A stretch of 64,000 nucleotides of DNA. Source: Brevibacillus humidisoli (GTDB lineage: Bacteria > Bacillota > Bacilli > Brevibacillales > Brevibacillaceae). Below the pieces are notes generated by a model. It was not told the origin of the DNA and made no database searches. It saw only the letters and a list, made by a program, of their open reading frames with translations. Shown piece by piece: positions 33,706 through 41,638 of the stretch. Numbering within the stretch: position 1 is the first letter of the stretch; every line of letters starts with the position of its first letter. Location: NCBI RefSeq assembly GCF_020923435.1, contig NZ_CP087263.1:2003970-2067969 (forward strand), written 5' to 3'. Position numbers and translations under genes: made by a program.

Positions 33706-33867
33706 CTATGGTTGTTCTTCCACTTCAAAGTCCTGATCATTGTCGCACAAACATTGTTTAAAACCTGTCTCTACCAACCCTTGAGTACCGCGGCGCCCTC
33801 TCAGCGTGTAGCGTTCACCACATAACTTGCAGCGAATGATTACTTTTGTTCGATCCTGTTTTGCCAC
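33706..33867 (-). CDS. Small cysteine-motif protein, 53 residues
   Basis: Not recognised. GTG start at 33867, after GAGGAGGAGACGTTTC. The product is basic in its first half with CKLCGERYTLRGRRGTQG (about 13-30) and CLCDNDQDFEVEEQP at the end; the CxxC plus CxC pair is a plausible zinc-ribbon or redox site. Between prsW and sleB, on the same strand, with a terminator right after it. Too short for most gene finders but the frame, ribosome-binding site and terminator agree. Confidence 0.72.
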   Translation of the reverse strand: MAKQDRTKVIIRCKLCGERYTLRGRRGTQGLVETGFKQCLCDNDQDFEVEEQP

Positions 33868-33889
33868 GAAACGTCTCCTCCTCAGTTGA

Positions 33890-34564
33890 TTAGTCTGGAC
33901 GAGTATTCCGGGTTTTAGAACCGAAATCGTGGGCCAGTTCTACCTTTTTCAGGCCTCTCCACCATAGAAACAGCATAAACGGCGTAATCAACCAGATCCA
34001 GTACTGGCCACTAAGCAAAATCAGATTGTAGGCAGCGTGCATCCCAGCGGGCAGCAGTAGGGCAGTAAGCAAACGTTTGAGCTGAACGCTGCGCTGCCTG
34101 GTAAACTTCCCAAGCCCCAAAGAGTAGCCCATGAAGATACCAAAGAGAGCATGGCCGGAAACGGGGAGCAACGCCCTCCAGAAAGCCATCTCCAGTCCGT
34201 TTGTGATCAGGTAAAAAAAGTTCTCCAACGTTGCAAAGCCAAGTGACACAGCAACTGCGTAGACGATTCCGTCATACGGTTCGTCAAATGCAATGTGTTT
34301 GTATGCGGTGTAGTACACAATCAGCCATTTAAAAAACTCTTCGATGAAAGCGGATGCCACAATCGCTTGAAACCAAATGTTGGTTAAGTTCCACTCTACT
34401 TGAATCACATACTGCAGCATCATGATCGGAAAGACAAGCAGAACCCCGAACAAAAAACTGCGCACCACCATCGATATCGGCTCCGGCTGCAGGTTGTCTC
34501 GAAGGTAAAAATAGCTGAGCAAGGCAACACCGGGCGCCAGTGCAGCGCCGATGAGAGCAATCAT
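33890..34564 (-). CDS. prsW: Intramembrane protease PrsW
   Basis: Site-1 type membrane protease; in B. subtilis it cuts anti-sigma factor RsiW. Start chosen at ATG 34564 (MIALIGAALAPG), after AAAGGAGCAG; the longer frame adds 32 residues lacking a site. The 224-residue protein has about seven membrane helices and the family motifs SAFIEEFFKWLIVYY (conserved EExxK, about 84-98), FATLENFFYL, PVSGHALFG (conserved histidine) and PAGMHAAYN. No RsiW or SigW gene is next to it. Divergent from ansA. Confidence 0.9.
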   Translation of the reverse strand: MIALIGAALAPGVALLSYFYLRDNLQPEPISMVVRSFLFGVLLVFPIMMLQYVIQVEWNLTNIWFQAIVASAFIEEFFKWLIVYYTAYKHIAFDEPYDGIVYAVAVSLGFATLENFFYLITNGLEMAFWRALLPVSGHALFGIFMGYSLGLGKFTRQRSVQLKRLLTALLLPAGMHAAYNLILLSGQYWIWLITPFMLFLWWRGLKKVELAHDFGSKTRNTRPD

Positions 34565-34651
34565 AGAGCGCTCTGCTCCTTTACATAAGCTAAAAATCAT
34601 CGTACCATGAAAGATACCGATTGAAAACCCGCTGTAGGAGAGGGCTTTATC

Positions 34652-35620
34652 ATGAAACATGTTCTTGTGATCAATACAGGTGGAACGATTGCCATGTCAG
34701 CTGACTCGTTGGAACGCATTAAACCGTTGGACGATCAAGCTGTAAGCAGTTTTTTGCCGCATCTTACCCGTTATGCCAAGGTGACGATGTTGAACTACGC
34801 CAACCTGCCCAGCCCGCATATTACGCCTCGTTTTATGAACGAGCTGCGCAGGCGAATCATTCAGGAAATGCAGGTAGCGCAATACGATGGGATCGTTGTG
34901 ACACATGGTACCGACACACTGGAAGAAACAGCCTACTTCCTTGATTTAACGCTGCCGTTGACTGTACCTGTTGTCGTGACCGGGGCGATGCGCAGCAGCA
35001 ACGAACTAGGTGCGGACGGGCCTGTCAATCTCATCTCTTCGGTTCGAACAGCGATTGATCCAGCAAGTTGGAACAAAGGGGTACTGGTTGTGTTTAACGA
35101 TGAGATACACGCTGCCCGACACGTTACCAAGACCCACACCAGTAATGTGGCCACTTTTCAGTCTCCCCAGTATGGACCGATCGGTACGGTCACAAAGCGG
35201 AGCGTCTTGTATCATCACGCTCCACTGGTGCGGGAGTATTACCCGATAGAAGAGTTGGATGCTACTGTGCCCGTAATCAAAGCGGTAGCCGGGATGGACC
35301 CGCGCTGGCTGTCGTTTTTATTGGATCAGCCTGTCGATGGAGTCGTCATAGAAGCACTCGGCTTAGGCAATCTGCCTCCCGCCATCCTGCCCACTCTTCA
35401 GCAGGTGCTGCAAAAGGGTGTACCGATCGTTGTCGTCTCGCGCTGTTTTAATGGCCAGGTTCAAGATGTCTACGACTACGAAGGTGGTGGACGCCAACTG
35501 CGGGAAATGGGAATGATCTTCTCCAACGGGCTCAACGGTCAAAAAGCGCGGATCAAGCTGATGGTCGCCCTGCAGGAGTCAAACAACCGCAGCCAACTGG
35601 AGCTGTATTTTGAGCGGTGA
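34652..35620 (+). CDS. ansA: L-asparaginase (type I-like)
   Basis: Hydrolyses asparagine to aspartate and ammonia. The 322-residue protein has VINTGGTIAMSAD (6-18, first catalytic threonine), VVTHGTDTLEETAYFLDLTL (second threonine motif), TGAMRSSNELGADGPVNL and FNDEIHAARHVTKTHTSNVA. No signal peptide, so cytosolic. It is transcribed away from prsW and ends against the glutamate dehydrogenase terminator. Overlaps none of its neighbours. Confidence 0.93.
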   Translation: MKHVLVINTGGTIAMSADSLERIKPLDDQAVSSFLPHLTRYAKVTMLNYANLPSPHITPRFMNELRRRIIQEMQVAQYDGIVVTHGTDTLEETAYFLDLTLPLTVPVVVTGAMRSSNELGADGPVNLISSVRTAIDPASWNKGVLVVFNDEIHAARHVTKTHTSNVATFQSPQYGPIGTVTKRSVLYHHAPLVREYYPIEELDATVPVIKAVAGMDPRWLSFLLDQPVDGVVIEALGLGNLPPAILPTLQQVLQKGVPIVVVSRCFNGQVQDVYDYEGGGRQLREMGMIFSNGLNGQKARIKLMVALQESNNRSQLELYFER

Positions 35621-35628
35621 CGACAACA

Positions 35629-35668
35629 AAAACCTCTCTGAACAGGCACTGTTCAAGAGAGGTTTTGT
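35629..35668. terminator. Bidirectional terminator between ansA and gudB
   Basis: AAAACCTCTCTGAACAG and CTGTTCAAGAGAGGTTTT (35629-35666) pair around GCA with one bulge; both strands end in T-rich runs. Confidence 0.88.
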
Positions 35669-35681
35669 TTTGTATCTATCC

Positions 35682-36974
35682 TTATACCCAACCACGAAAG
35701 CGAGACGCTTCCGCCATTTTACGGACACCGACCATGTAAGCAGCCAATCGCATGTCCACCCGCCTCGTTTGGGCGGTTTGGTATACATTGTCAAACGCCT
35801 TAACCATAACCTCTTCCAGTTTGCGCTCTACTTCCTCTTCCGACCAGTAGTATCCCTGGTTGTTCTGTACCCACTCAAAGTACGATACGGTGACTCCGCC
35901 CGAACTGGCCAAAACGTCAGGAACAAGCAGAATGCCTCGTTCAGTCAGGATCTTGGTCGCTTCCAGCGTAGTCGGTCCATTAGCCGCCTCTACCACGATG
36001 GAGGCTTTGATATTGTGTGCATTCTCAGCGGTGATTTGATTTTCAATCGCGGCCGGCACCAGGATGTCACAATCTAATTCTAACAATTCTTTATTGGTGA
36101 TGGTGTTGGTAAACAGCTTGGTAACCGTACCAAATGAATCCCGGCGGTCCAGCAAATAGTCGATGTCCAGTCCGTCTGGATCATGCAGAGCTCCATACGC
36201 ATCAGAAATCCCGACTACTTTCGCCCCGGCATCGTGCATAAACTTGGATAAATAACTGCCAGCATTACCGAACCCCTGTACGACTACGCGTGCCCCTTCC
36301 AGTTGAATCCCGCGTCGTTTTAATGCCTCTCTGATGCAGATCGTCACACCTTTGGCCGTAGCGGTTTCACGGCCGTGAGAACCACCGAGAGAGATTGGTT
36401 TTCCAGTAATAAAGCCGGGTGAATCGAATTCGCGAATCCGGCTGTATTCATCCATCATCCAGGCCATAATCTGCGAATTGGTGAACACATCAGGTGCAGG
36501 GATATCTTTCGTTGGCCCAACCAGTTGGCTAATCGCTCTCACGTAACCACGGCTCAGACGTTCCAGTTCACGGAACGACATCTCACGCGGGTCACAGACG
36601 ATGCCTCCTTTCCCGCCTCCATATGGGAGATCGACAATCCCAGCTTTTAAGCTCATCCAAATCGAAAGCGCTTTCACTTCGTCTTCTGTCACTTCTGGAT
36701 GGAAGCGGATACCACCCTTGGTCGGCCCCACTGCATCATTGTGTTGAGCGCGGTAACCGGTAAATACTTTTACCTCACCGTTGTCCATCCGAACCGGGAT
36801 GCGAACTGTAAGGACGCGTAAAGGTTCCTTTAGCAGCTCATACATCGCGTCCTGGTAACCTAGCTTCTCAAGAGCTTCCTTGATCACCCACTGTGTCGAA
36901 GTGAGCAAGTTTAAGCTCTCCTTCGGGTTGTCAAGCTCTTGGGCGTTTCCGGTTACCACTTCGTGATTTGCCAT
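35682..36974 (-). CDS. gudB: Glutamate dehydrogenase (catabolic, NAD-type)
   Basis: Deaminates glutamate to 2-oxoglutarate. The 430-residue protein has GYRAQHNDAVGPTKGGIRFH (about 74-93), SLKAGIVDLPYGGGKGGIVCDP with the catalytic lysine, DIPAPDV, TGKPISLGGSHGRETAT and VVQGFGNAGSYLSKF for the dinucleotide. Position as B. subtilis gudB (ypcA). The short duplication near the active site that silences gudB in laboratory B. subtilis is not present here, so the enzyme should be active. Promoter at 37016-37044. Confidence 0.95.
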   Translation of the reverse strand: MANHEVVTGNAQELDNPKESLNLLTSTQWVIKEALEKLGYQDAMYELLKEPLRVLTVRIPVRMDNGEVKVFTGYRAQHNDAVGPTKGGIRFHPEVTEDEVKALSIWMSLKAGIVDLPYGGGKGGIVCDPREMSFRELERLSRGYVRAISQLVGPTKDIPAPDVFTNSQIMAWMMDEYSRIREFDSPGFITGKPISLGGSHGRETATAKGVTICIREALKRRGIQLEGARVVVQGFGNAGSYLSKFMHDAGAKVVGISDAYGALHDPDGLDIDYLLDRRDSFGTVTKLFTNTITNKELLELDCDILVPAAIENQITAENAHNIKASIVVEAANGPTTLEATKILTERGILLVPDVLASSGGVTVSYFEWVQNNQGYYWSEEEVERKLEEVMVKAFDNVYQTAQTRRVDMRLAAYMVGVRKMAEASRFRGWV

Positions 36975-37313
36975 TCTTTACTCACCTCAGAATTGTTGTC
37001 GGTAATCCACCGTTTAGTATACACGCTTGTATGAGGGATGAGAAGATATAAATTCCCTTTTTCTTTGCCTGACACCATTTGTCTGGAGTGTGTTGGGGAA
37101 ACCATACGTATTCCCCTATGGGGAAAGGTTACAATACGAGTAACCAGAAAGATAGATAGTTTCAGGTTTTCCGAAATGGAGAGCTTTCATAAGCGGATCA
37201 TCCGCTCCACGAATAGCACTGCGAAAGGGAAATTGTGGCTCCCTGGCACTCGCGTTTAACGGCGGTTCGTGCGATAATCGAAGCAGAATCTGATCCTTAA
37301 CGGGAGGAGCCAA
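36975..37313. other. Divergent intergenic region between gudB and the PIG-L gene
   Basis: 339 bp without a credible gene: short frames on both strands lack ribosome-binding sites. It holds the gudB promoter on the left and, on the plus strand, TGCGATAAT (37270-37278), an extended -10 (TGnGATAAT) some 35 bp before the deacetylase start. Between them no other repeat or motif stands out. Confidence 0.6.
37016..37044 (-). promoter_or_regulatory. Sigma-A promoter for gudB
   Basis: TTCTCA (37039-37044), 17-bp spacer, TATACT (37016-37021) on the minus strand, 42 nt before the start. The -35 matches TTGACA in four positions. Confidence 0.6.
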
Positions 37314-38060
37314 ATGATGAAAAAACAGCTATTGTTCGTATTTGCCCACCCTGACGATGAATCCTTCACCTCTGGGGTGACCATTGCCAAATACAGCAAT
37401 TCTGGGGCGGCTGTTGCCCTACTCTGTGCGACCCGCGGTCAGGCCGGAAGCGCTGGCGATCCCCCTCTATGCAGCCCAGGTGAACTGCCTCAGGTGCGGG
37501 AACGGGAAGTACGACAAGCCGCTGAGATCCTAGGAATCCATTCCGTGGATGTACTTGACTACGAAGACAAACACTTGACCAACGTACCGCAGGAGGAGCT
37601 GGTCGAAAAGATTCAACAGGCCGTCAAAGCGTATCAGCCCCAGATTGTGGTTACCTTCGCGCCACATGGGATCTCCGGGCATCCTGATCATCACGCTATT
37701 TCACAAGCCACTACAGCAGCAGTTAAGCATTTGCCCGAAAACTCGCCTGTGAAAAAACTTTACTACTGTACCATTCCGTCCACCTCGCCGATGCCTGCAG
37801 GCCGCACCCTTTATACGGACCCTTACGAAACGATCACGACCGAAATCTCGGCACCGGAGTACATACCAATCGCGGCCCGTGCCCTGCTTGCCCACCGTAC
37901 ACAGCATCAGTCTGTCGAAAGTGTCTTTCCAGGAATTACGCAAGGAGATTTCCATCAGGTGCGTCATGTCAATCATTATATCCTAGCGTGGCACAATCTG
38001 CCCGAATACACGGTAACCGGGAAAGAGAACGACTTCTTTGCTGGGATTGCCTCGCCATGA
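37314..38060 (+). CDS. PIG-L family deacetylase (BshB-like)
   Basis: Zinc-dependent N-deacetylase of the LmbE family, members of which make bacillithiol (BshB) or act on lipids. The 248-residue protein has FVFAHPDDESFTSG (9-22, zinc motif AHPDDE), LLCATRGQAGSAGDPP, REREVRQAAEILG and [21 protein letters not shown] (second histidine). ATG at 37314 follows GGGAGGAG. It is single, with its own extended -10 promoter and terminator. BshB2-like function is plausible but other GlcNAc-type substrates cannot be excluded. Confidence 0.85.
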   Translation: MMKKQLLFVFAHPDDESFTSGVTIAKYSNSGAAVALLCATRGQAGSAGDPPLCSPGELPQVREREVRQAAEILGIHSVDVLDYEDKHLTNVPQEELVEKIQQAVKAYQPQIVVTFAPHGISGHPDHHAISQATTAAVKHLPENSPVKKLYYCTIPSTSPMPAGRTLYTDPYETITTEISAPEYIPIAARALLAHRTQHQSVESVFPGITQGDFHQVRHVNHYILAWHNLPEYTVTGKENDFFAGIASP

Positions 38061-38177
38061 GTCGTCTTGCCATTCCTTGCCGCATGACCTGTCATTTTAT
38101 GTTGACGAGCACGGAATAGCTGGAGCCTCTCATTGAGGGCAGGTTAGCAAACAGCGTTGTCCACAACAGAACAAAAA

Positions 38178-38225
38178 CACCCGGTCAGCTGGGGTCAGTT
38201 CCGTCCCGCTCGCACCGGGTGCTTT
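38178..38225. terminator. Bidirectional terminator between the PIG-L gene and the MecA-family gene
   Basis: CACCCGGT (38178-38185) and ACCGGGTG (38214-38221), followed by CTTTT on the plus strand and TTTTTG on the minus strand. Confidence 0.75.
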
Positions 38226-38230
38226 TCTGT

Positions 38231-38827
38231 TTACAAAAAATGCCTACAGATCTCTTTTACAGCGTCATCCTGAATGACAACCTTGCCGCACTCCTCCAAC
38301 ACGTAAACGGTCGTAGGAGTTGCCTCACCGTATTCGGACAGGATGGCAATCAAGCGTTGATAACGCTCTTGATCCAGATCAACCTCTTCCAGAACGAGGA
38401 AATACTTGCCCTGGTAGAAATAGCAGGTGCCGCCACTGGTCAGCATCGCATTGATCCGATGAGCAGCTTCCACCATATGTTCAAAATCGCGGAAGGCATA
38501 TATGATTAAATCGCTTTCTTCAAGCGTCACTTCCATTTCATATACGTCATCGTCGTACTCATCTTCCTTGTCGCTGGTTGAGCCGGTCTTGCCTCTGGTT
38601 ACGATCACGACCATTCCCTGTGCTGGCAAGGCGAATACCTCAACGGCGACTGGTCCCGATACTTCAAAGCCCAACTCCTGATAGGCCTGTTCCATCATAT
38701 CGTTGAACAGCTCATGAACTTTTGGAATATCACGCCACATATCTTCTTTCTCTATGCCTCGTTCCGATAGATCGTCAAATGTAAGAAAGATCCGTATCTT
38801 GTCTTGGCCAAGGCGCTCTACACGCAT
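38231..38827 (-). CDS. MecA-family Clp adaptor (YpbH/MecA)
   Basis: Adaptor that hands substrates such as ComK-type regulators to ClpC. Start placed at ATG 38827 (MRVERLGQDKIRIFL), 6-7 nt after GAGGAGGG; the longer frame is untranslated leader. The 198-residue protein has the N-terminal substrate domain (FDDLSERGIEKEDMWRDIPK, about 17-36, MEQAYQELGFE) and, after an acidic linker rich in D/E (STSDKEDEYDDDVYEME, about 90-106), the C-terminal ClpC-binding domain (LIIYAFRDFEHMVEAAHRI, YLVFLEEVDL-type end). By position it is YpbH; it may serve as the main MecA. Preceded by a hairpin-rich leader (38855-38932). Confidence 0.9.
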   Translation of the reverse strand: MRVERLGQDKIRIFLTFDDLSERGIEKEDMWRDIPKVHELFNDMMEQAYQELGFEVSGPVAVEVFALPAQGMVVIVTRGKTGSTSDKEDEYDDDVYEMEVTLEESDLIIYAFRDFEHMVEAAHRINAMLTSGGTCYFYQGKYFLVLEEVDLDQERYQRLIAILSEYGEATPTTVYVLEECGKVVIQDDAVKEICRHFL

Positions 38828-38854
38828 GACTGTCCCTCCTCGCCATCCAGTCGT

Positions 38855-38932
38855 ATTACAGGGTATGATGCACAGCCTGTAATGGTGCTCCGCACCGCTC
38901 CATCCGCCACCCTTGCAAATCAACCGATTTGC
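38855..38932 (-). promoter_or_regulatory. Three-hairpin leader of the MecA-family gene (candidate)
   Basis: Reading the minus strand downstream: GCAAATC, GGTT, GATTTGC (38915-38932); GGTGC, GGA, GCACC (38884-38896); ATTACAGG, 12 nt, CCTGTAAT (38855-38883). All three are perfect. They fill the 140-nt leader between the promoter (38973-38981) and the start at 38827. No known riboswitch class was recognised. The intergenic region up to 39195 contains no other gene. Confidence 0.5.
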
Positions 38933-38972
38933 AGGAAAATAGGCGAAAAGAAGCAGGCGGTTTCTATGTATT

Positions 38973-38981
38973 ATCATACCA
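38973..38981 (-). promoter_or_regulatory. Extended -10 promoter for the MecA-family gene
   Basis: Minus-strand TGGTATGAT: TATGAT (38973-38978) with TGn extension, and no clear -35. Confidence 0.5.
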
Positions 38982-39195
38982 CATATTTGGGACAAGAATA
39001 TAGTCTATCGCGTACCGGAATAGGCTTTTCCGCACATCTCGACAGAAGTATGCAACTTCCAGCAGGATGGTGTCAGATTGTGCGCTTTCCCAGGAAAGTT
39101 TTTGACCACATAGGGCCAAAGCAGCAGGAGAAAATAAGGATTCACCCCGTTTACCGTATCACCGATACTATAAGTAACATCTGGAGGTGACATCC

Positions 39196-40086
39196 TTGCA
39201 CAAACTAGTCATGACAGCCTGCTCCATCCTGCTGCTCACCGCCTGCTCTACTCCCCCGGCGGTCAGTCAACCGCCGTCCACGGATCAAAAGTCGGCGGAT
39301 TCGAGCTCCCCGGTTTCGCAAGATCAAGAAGGTGGCCGACAATCTGAACCAGATGCGGAGCCTGCACGCTTCTACGGACCACCCGCTGATATAAAGCCCA
39401 GTCCCGTCGACGAAACACCATCGGGGAATTATATCATTAATCCAACCAATTATACAATTGTTAATCAAGACCTGCCAGAAGATAAGATCGTCCTGCTAAC
39501 GTTTGACGACGGTCCAACAGGAGAGGCCACCATGGACTTACTAGACGTTTTGGATCGCCATCAGGCCAAATCTATCTGGTTTGTCAACGGATTGCAGTTG
39601 GCCACCAAGAAAGAAGACGGAAGCTTTACCATAAAAGAGGAGAAGGCAGCACTGCTAAAAGAGATCCATAAGCGCGGCCATTTGATCGGTAATCACACTT
39701 GGTGGCACGAAAACTTGCGGAAATTGCCCCCGGAACGTCAACAGGAGGAAATCCTCAGTACCAGTGCGGTGATTGAACAGATTATCGGTGAAAAACCGAA
39801 ATACTTTCGTCCGCCGTTTGGAGCCTATACCGATGTTTCCAAAACGGTCTGTGCCCAACAAGGCATGCAGTCGATGAATTGGTCGGTCGGCTCATTGGAC
39901 TGGGATGCAGCTGTCTACAAACATCCTGGTCAAATCACCCAGCAAGTACTGTCCAACGTCCACCGTGGTGGAAACATCCTGTTCCACGATCGAACCTGGA
40001 CGGCACAAGAACTGGACAACGTACTGAGCGGGCTGACGAAAGCAGGGTACCGTTTTGTCATCCCGACAGACGATAAGCCATCCTAA
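39196..40086 (+). CDS. Polysaccharide deacetylase lipoprotein
   Basis: Probable cell-wall or exopolysaccharide deacetylase with a NodB domain. Start is the TTG at 39196, 8 nt after GGAGGTGA; the GTG nine bases upstream overlaps that site. The 296-residue precursor has a lipoprotein signal with LLLTACSTPP (lipobox, cysteine near 17), a proline/serine/glutamine-rich linker (about 20-80) and the NodB domain (about 95-290): VLLTFDDGPTGEATMDLLD, GHLIGNHTWWHENLRKL (zinc histidines), YFRPPFGAYTD and SVGSLDWDA. Convergent with the next gene, 4-nt overlap. Confidence 0.9.
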   Translation: MHKLVMTACSILLLTACSTPPAVSQPPSTDQKSADSSSPVSQDQEGGRQSEPDAEPARFYGPPADIKPSPVDETPSGNYIINPTNYTIVNQDLPEDKIVLLTFDDGPTGEATMDLLDVLDRHQAKSIWFVNGLQLATKKEDGSFTIKEEKAALLKEIHKRGHLIGNHTWWHENLRKLPPERQQEEILSTSAVIEQIIGEKPKYFRPPFGAYTDVSKTVCAQQGMQSMNWSVGSLDWDAAVYKHPGQITQQVLSNVHRGGNILFHDRTWTAQELDNVLSGLTKAGYRFVIPTDDKPS

Positions 40087-40550
40087 TGCCCTCTACGGTA
40101 TTCTCGCAGGATCTTGCGGCGCAGCGTCCGTTGTCTCAACCATTTGCTGGACGCTGTCGCTCCCCATATAAGCAAGCCCAGACCAACCCCCAACGGAACT
40201 TTTGACGATAGAATGACAAGCAGCACAAGAGCATACAGCAGTAAAATCACGTGCAGCAGGTAGTGCCGATCGGGTATCGCACGTCTCCGCAGCAAATGTC
40301 TGGCATGGATTCCCGCAATGTGGAAGGCCAGCCACAAGCTGAGCGATAGACAGAGGCCCACCAAAACGAGCGTAGCAGGCCGAAAGATAGCCAACGTGAC
40401 CCAATCTGACAACTGATCCATCTGAAGCTGTGGCCAGGAGGACCCGATTTCCTCCACGGGTTCAGGCCAGGACGTAGCAACCTGGACGGCGACTTTGCCG
40501 CTTGCCCATGCGAGCAGCCCTAGAAGCAAGTCGCGCCAAAAGATTGCCAT
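40083..40550 (-). CDS. Unknown membrane protein, 155 residues
   Basis: Not recognised. Start ATG 40550 follows a GGGAGCG-like site. Two to four hydrophobic helices: about 6-24 (LLLGLLAWASGKVAVQV), 58-85 (VLVGLCLSLSLWLAFHIAG), 100-120 and 122-136; the C-terminal 20 residues are strongly basic (LRQRTLRRKILREYRRGH). An acidic loop EPVEEIG (30-36) would lie outside. It overlaps the deacetylase stop by 4 nt on the opposite strand. It could be a small membrane accessory of the neighbouring genes; no motif supports a function. Confidence 0.72.
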   Translation of the reverse strand: MAIFWRDLLLGLLAWASGKVAVQVATSWPEPVEEIGSSWPQLQMDQLSDWVTLAIFRPATLVLVGLCLSLSLWLAFHIAGIHARHLLRRRAIPDRHYLLHVILLLYALVLLVILSSKVPLGVGLGLLIWGATASSKWLRQRTLRRKILREYRRGH

Positions 40551-40655
40551 GACACGCTCCCTCCATTACACGCAGCCATTTTTGACAGACGATTCTCTGC
40601 CTGATACATATATACGGCTGGCAGCCATTGGAGAGACGTAGGAGCGGGATGTTTT

Positions 40656-41579
40656 TTACGCGAGAGATACTGCTTCTCGCTTCTGTTCCAGCAGGCGTTT
40701 GTGAATCCAGACCGCTGCTTGCGTCCCATCTCCCATAGCGATGGCAACCATCTGGGAGTGAGCCGCTACATCACCAACCGCCCAGACATTACGACAACTC
40801 GTTTCTTTGGTACGAGCGTCGACCAGGACATGTCCGTTGGGCAACATCGATGCTTGCAGAGGTTTTATCAGCTCATTGTTCACCTGGCTCCCACTAAAAG
40901 CAACAAATGCTTTATGGGCTATAATCCGCTTTCCCGAGGCAAGAACCACAGCCTGAAGTTGTCCGCCCACCTGTTCGATCTGCCGGATGCTCTCTGCATG
41001 CCAAGGAAAACCGGAGCGTTCCAGCTTGTCGCGCAGCGCATCATCTGGCGCAGGTTCTCCCCAGAGAACCAACGTTTGTCGCTGCGTAAAATAACGAAGC
41101 CGTTCTGACATGTGGATCAATTCGTCTCCTGTACCGATAACCAGTGTGTTCTGATGTTTTACTTCATAACCATCGCAATCCGGGCAGATGTAGATGCTCT
41201 CTCCCAGGCAGTCAACCAATCCGGGGATATCTGGTACAGCATCCGTCATGCCGGTTGCGATCAAAACGGTATGCGCCTGGTACTGGCGTCCGTCCTGAAG
41301 CGTTGCCAGAAATCTATCCTCTGCTTCCCGGACGAGAGAGGCCACCTCTCCATACGCTAGTTCCACTCCTACCCTTTGCGCCTGCTCAATGCCCAAATCA
41401 CGCAGACCGGGACCGCTTATACCGTCAGGAAAGCCAAGAATGTTGCGATAGTTTTTGGCTGCAACCGATCGGCCCGTCTGTCTGTCGATCACAACGACAC
41501 GGCGGAGACTGCGTCCAAGTTGGATAGCCGCTTGCAACCCGCCGATTCCCCCACCAATTATGATCGTATCGTAGAACAT
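40656..41579 (-). CDS. Thioredoxin reductase-like FAD/NAD(P)-dependent oxidoreductase
   Basis: Two-domain pyridine nucleotide flavoprotein. Start chosen at ATG 41579 (MFYDTIIIGGGIGG), after GGAGGGACGATC. The 307-residue protein has the FAD motif IIGGGIGGLQAAIQLGRSL (7-25), VLIATGMTD, the redox motif SIYICPDCDGYEV (CPDC, around 135-138) in place of the CATC of classic TrxR, the NAD(P) motif LVIGTGDELIHMSERL, and the second FAD motif NVWAVGDVAAHSQMVAIAMGDG. The position lacks ypdA-type genes. Substrate is unknown; a thioredoxin-like or bacillithiol-linked partner is possible. Normal length for a TrxR-like enzyme. Confidence 0.88.
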   Translation of the reverse strand: MFYDTIIIGGGIGGLQAAIQLGRSLRRVVVIDRQTGRSVAAKNYRNILGFPDGISGPGLRDLGIEQAQRVGVELAYGEVASLVREAEDRFLATLQDGRQYQAHTVLIATGMTDAVPDIPGLVDCLGESIYICPDCDGYEVKHQNTLVIGTGDELIHMSERLRYFTQRQTLVLWGEPAPDDALRDKLERSGFPWHAESIRQIEQVGGQLQAVVLASGKRIIAHKAFVAFSGSQVNNELIKPLQASMLPNGHVLVDARTKETSCRNVWAVGDVAAHSQMVAIAMGDGTQAAVWIHKRLLEQKREAVSLA

Positions 41580-41638
41580 GATCGTCCCTCCAACGGACCG
41601 GTTGTCCGTCTCCATAGCGTACCCCGCGGCTTGCCCAA

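Noticed and set aside
37038-37259. 73-codon plus-strand frame in the gudB upstream region
   Set aside because: It overlaps the gudB promoter, has no ribosome-binding site and no family-like sequence.
38804-39190. 128-codon plus-strand frame between the MecA-family and deacetylase genes
   Set aside because: It is the antisense of the structured leader, and lacks a ribosome-binding site.
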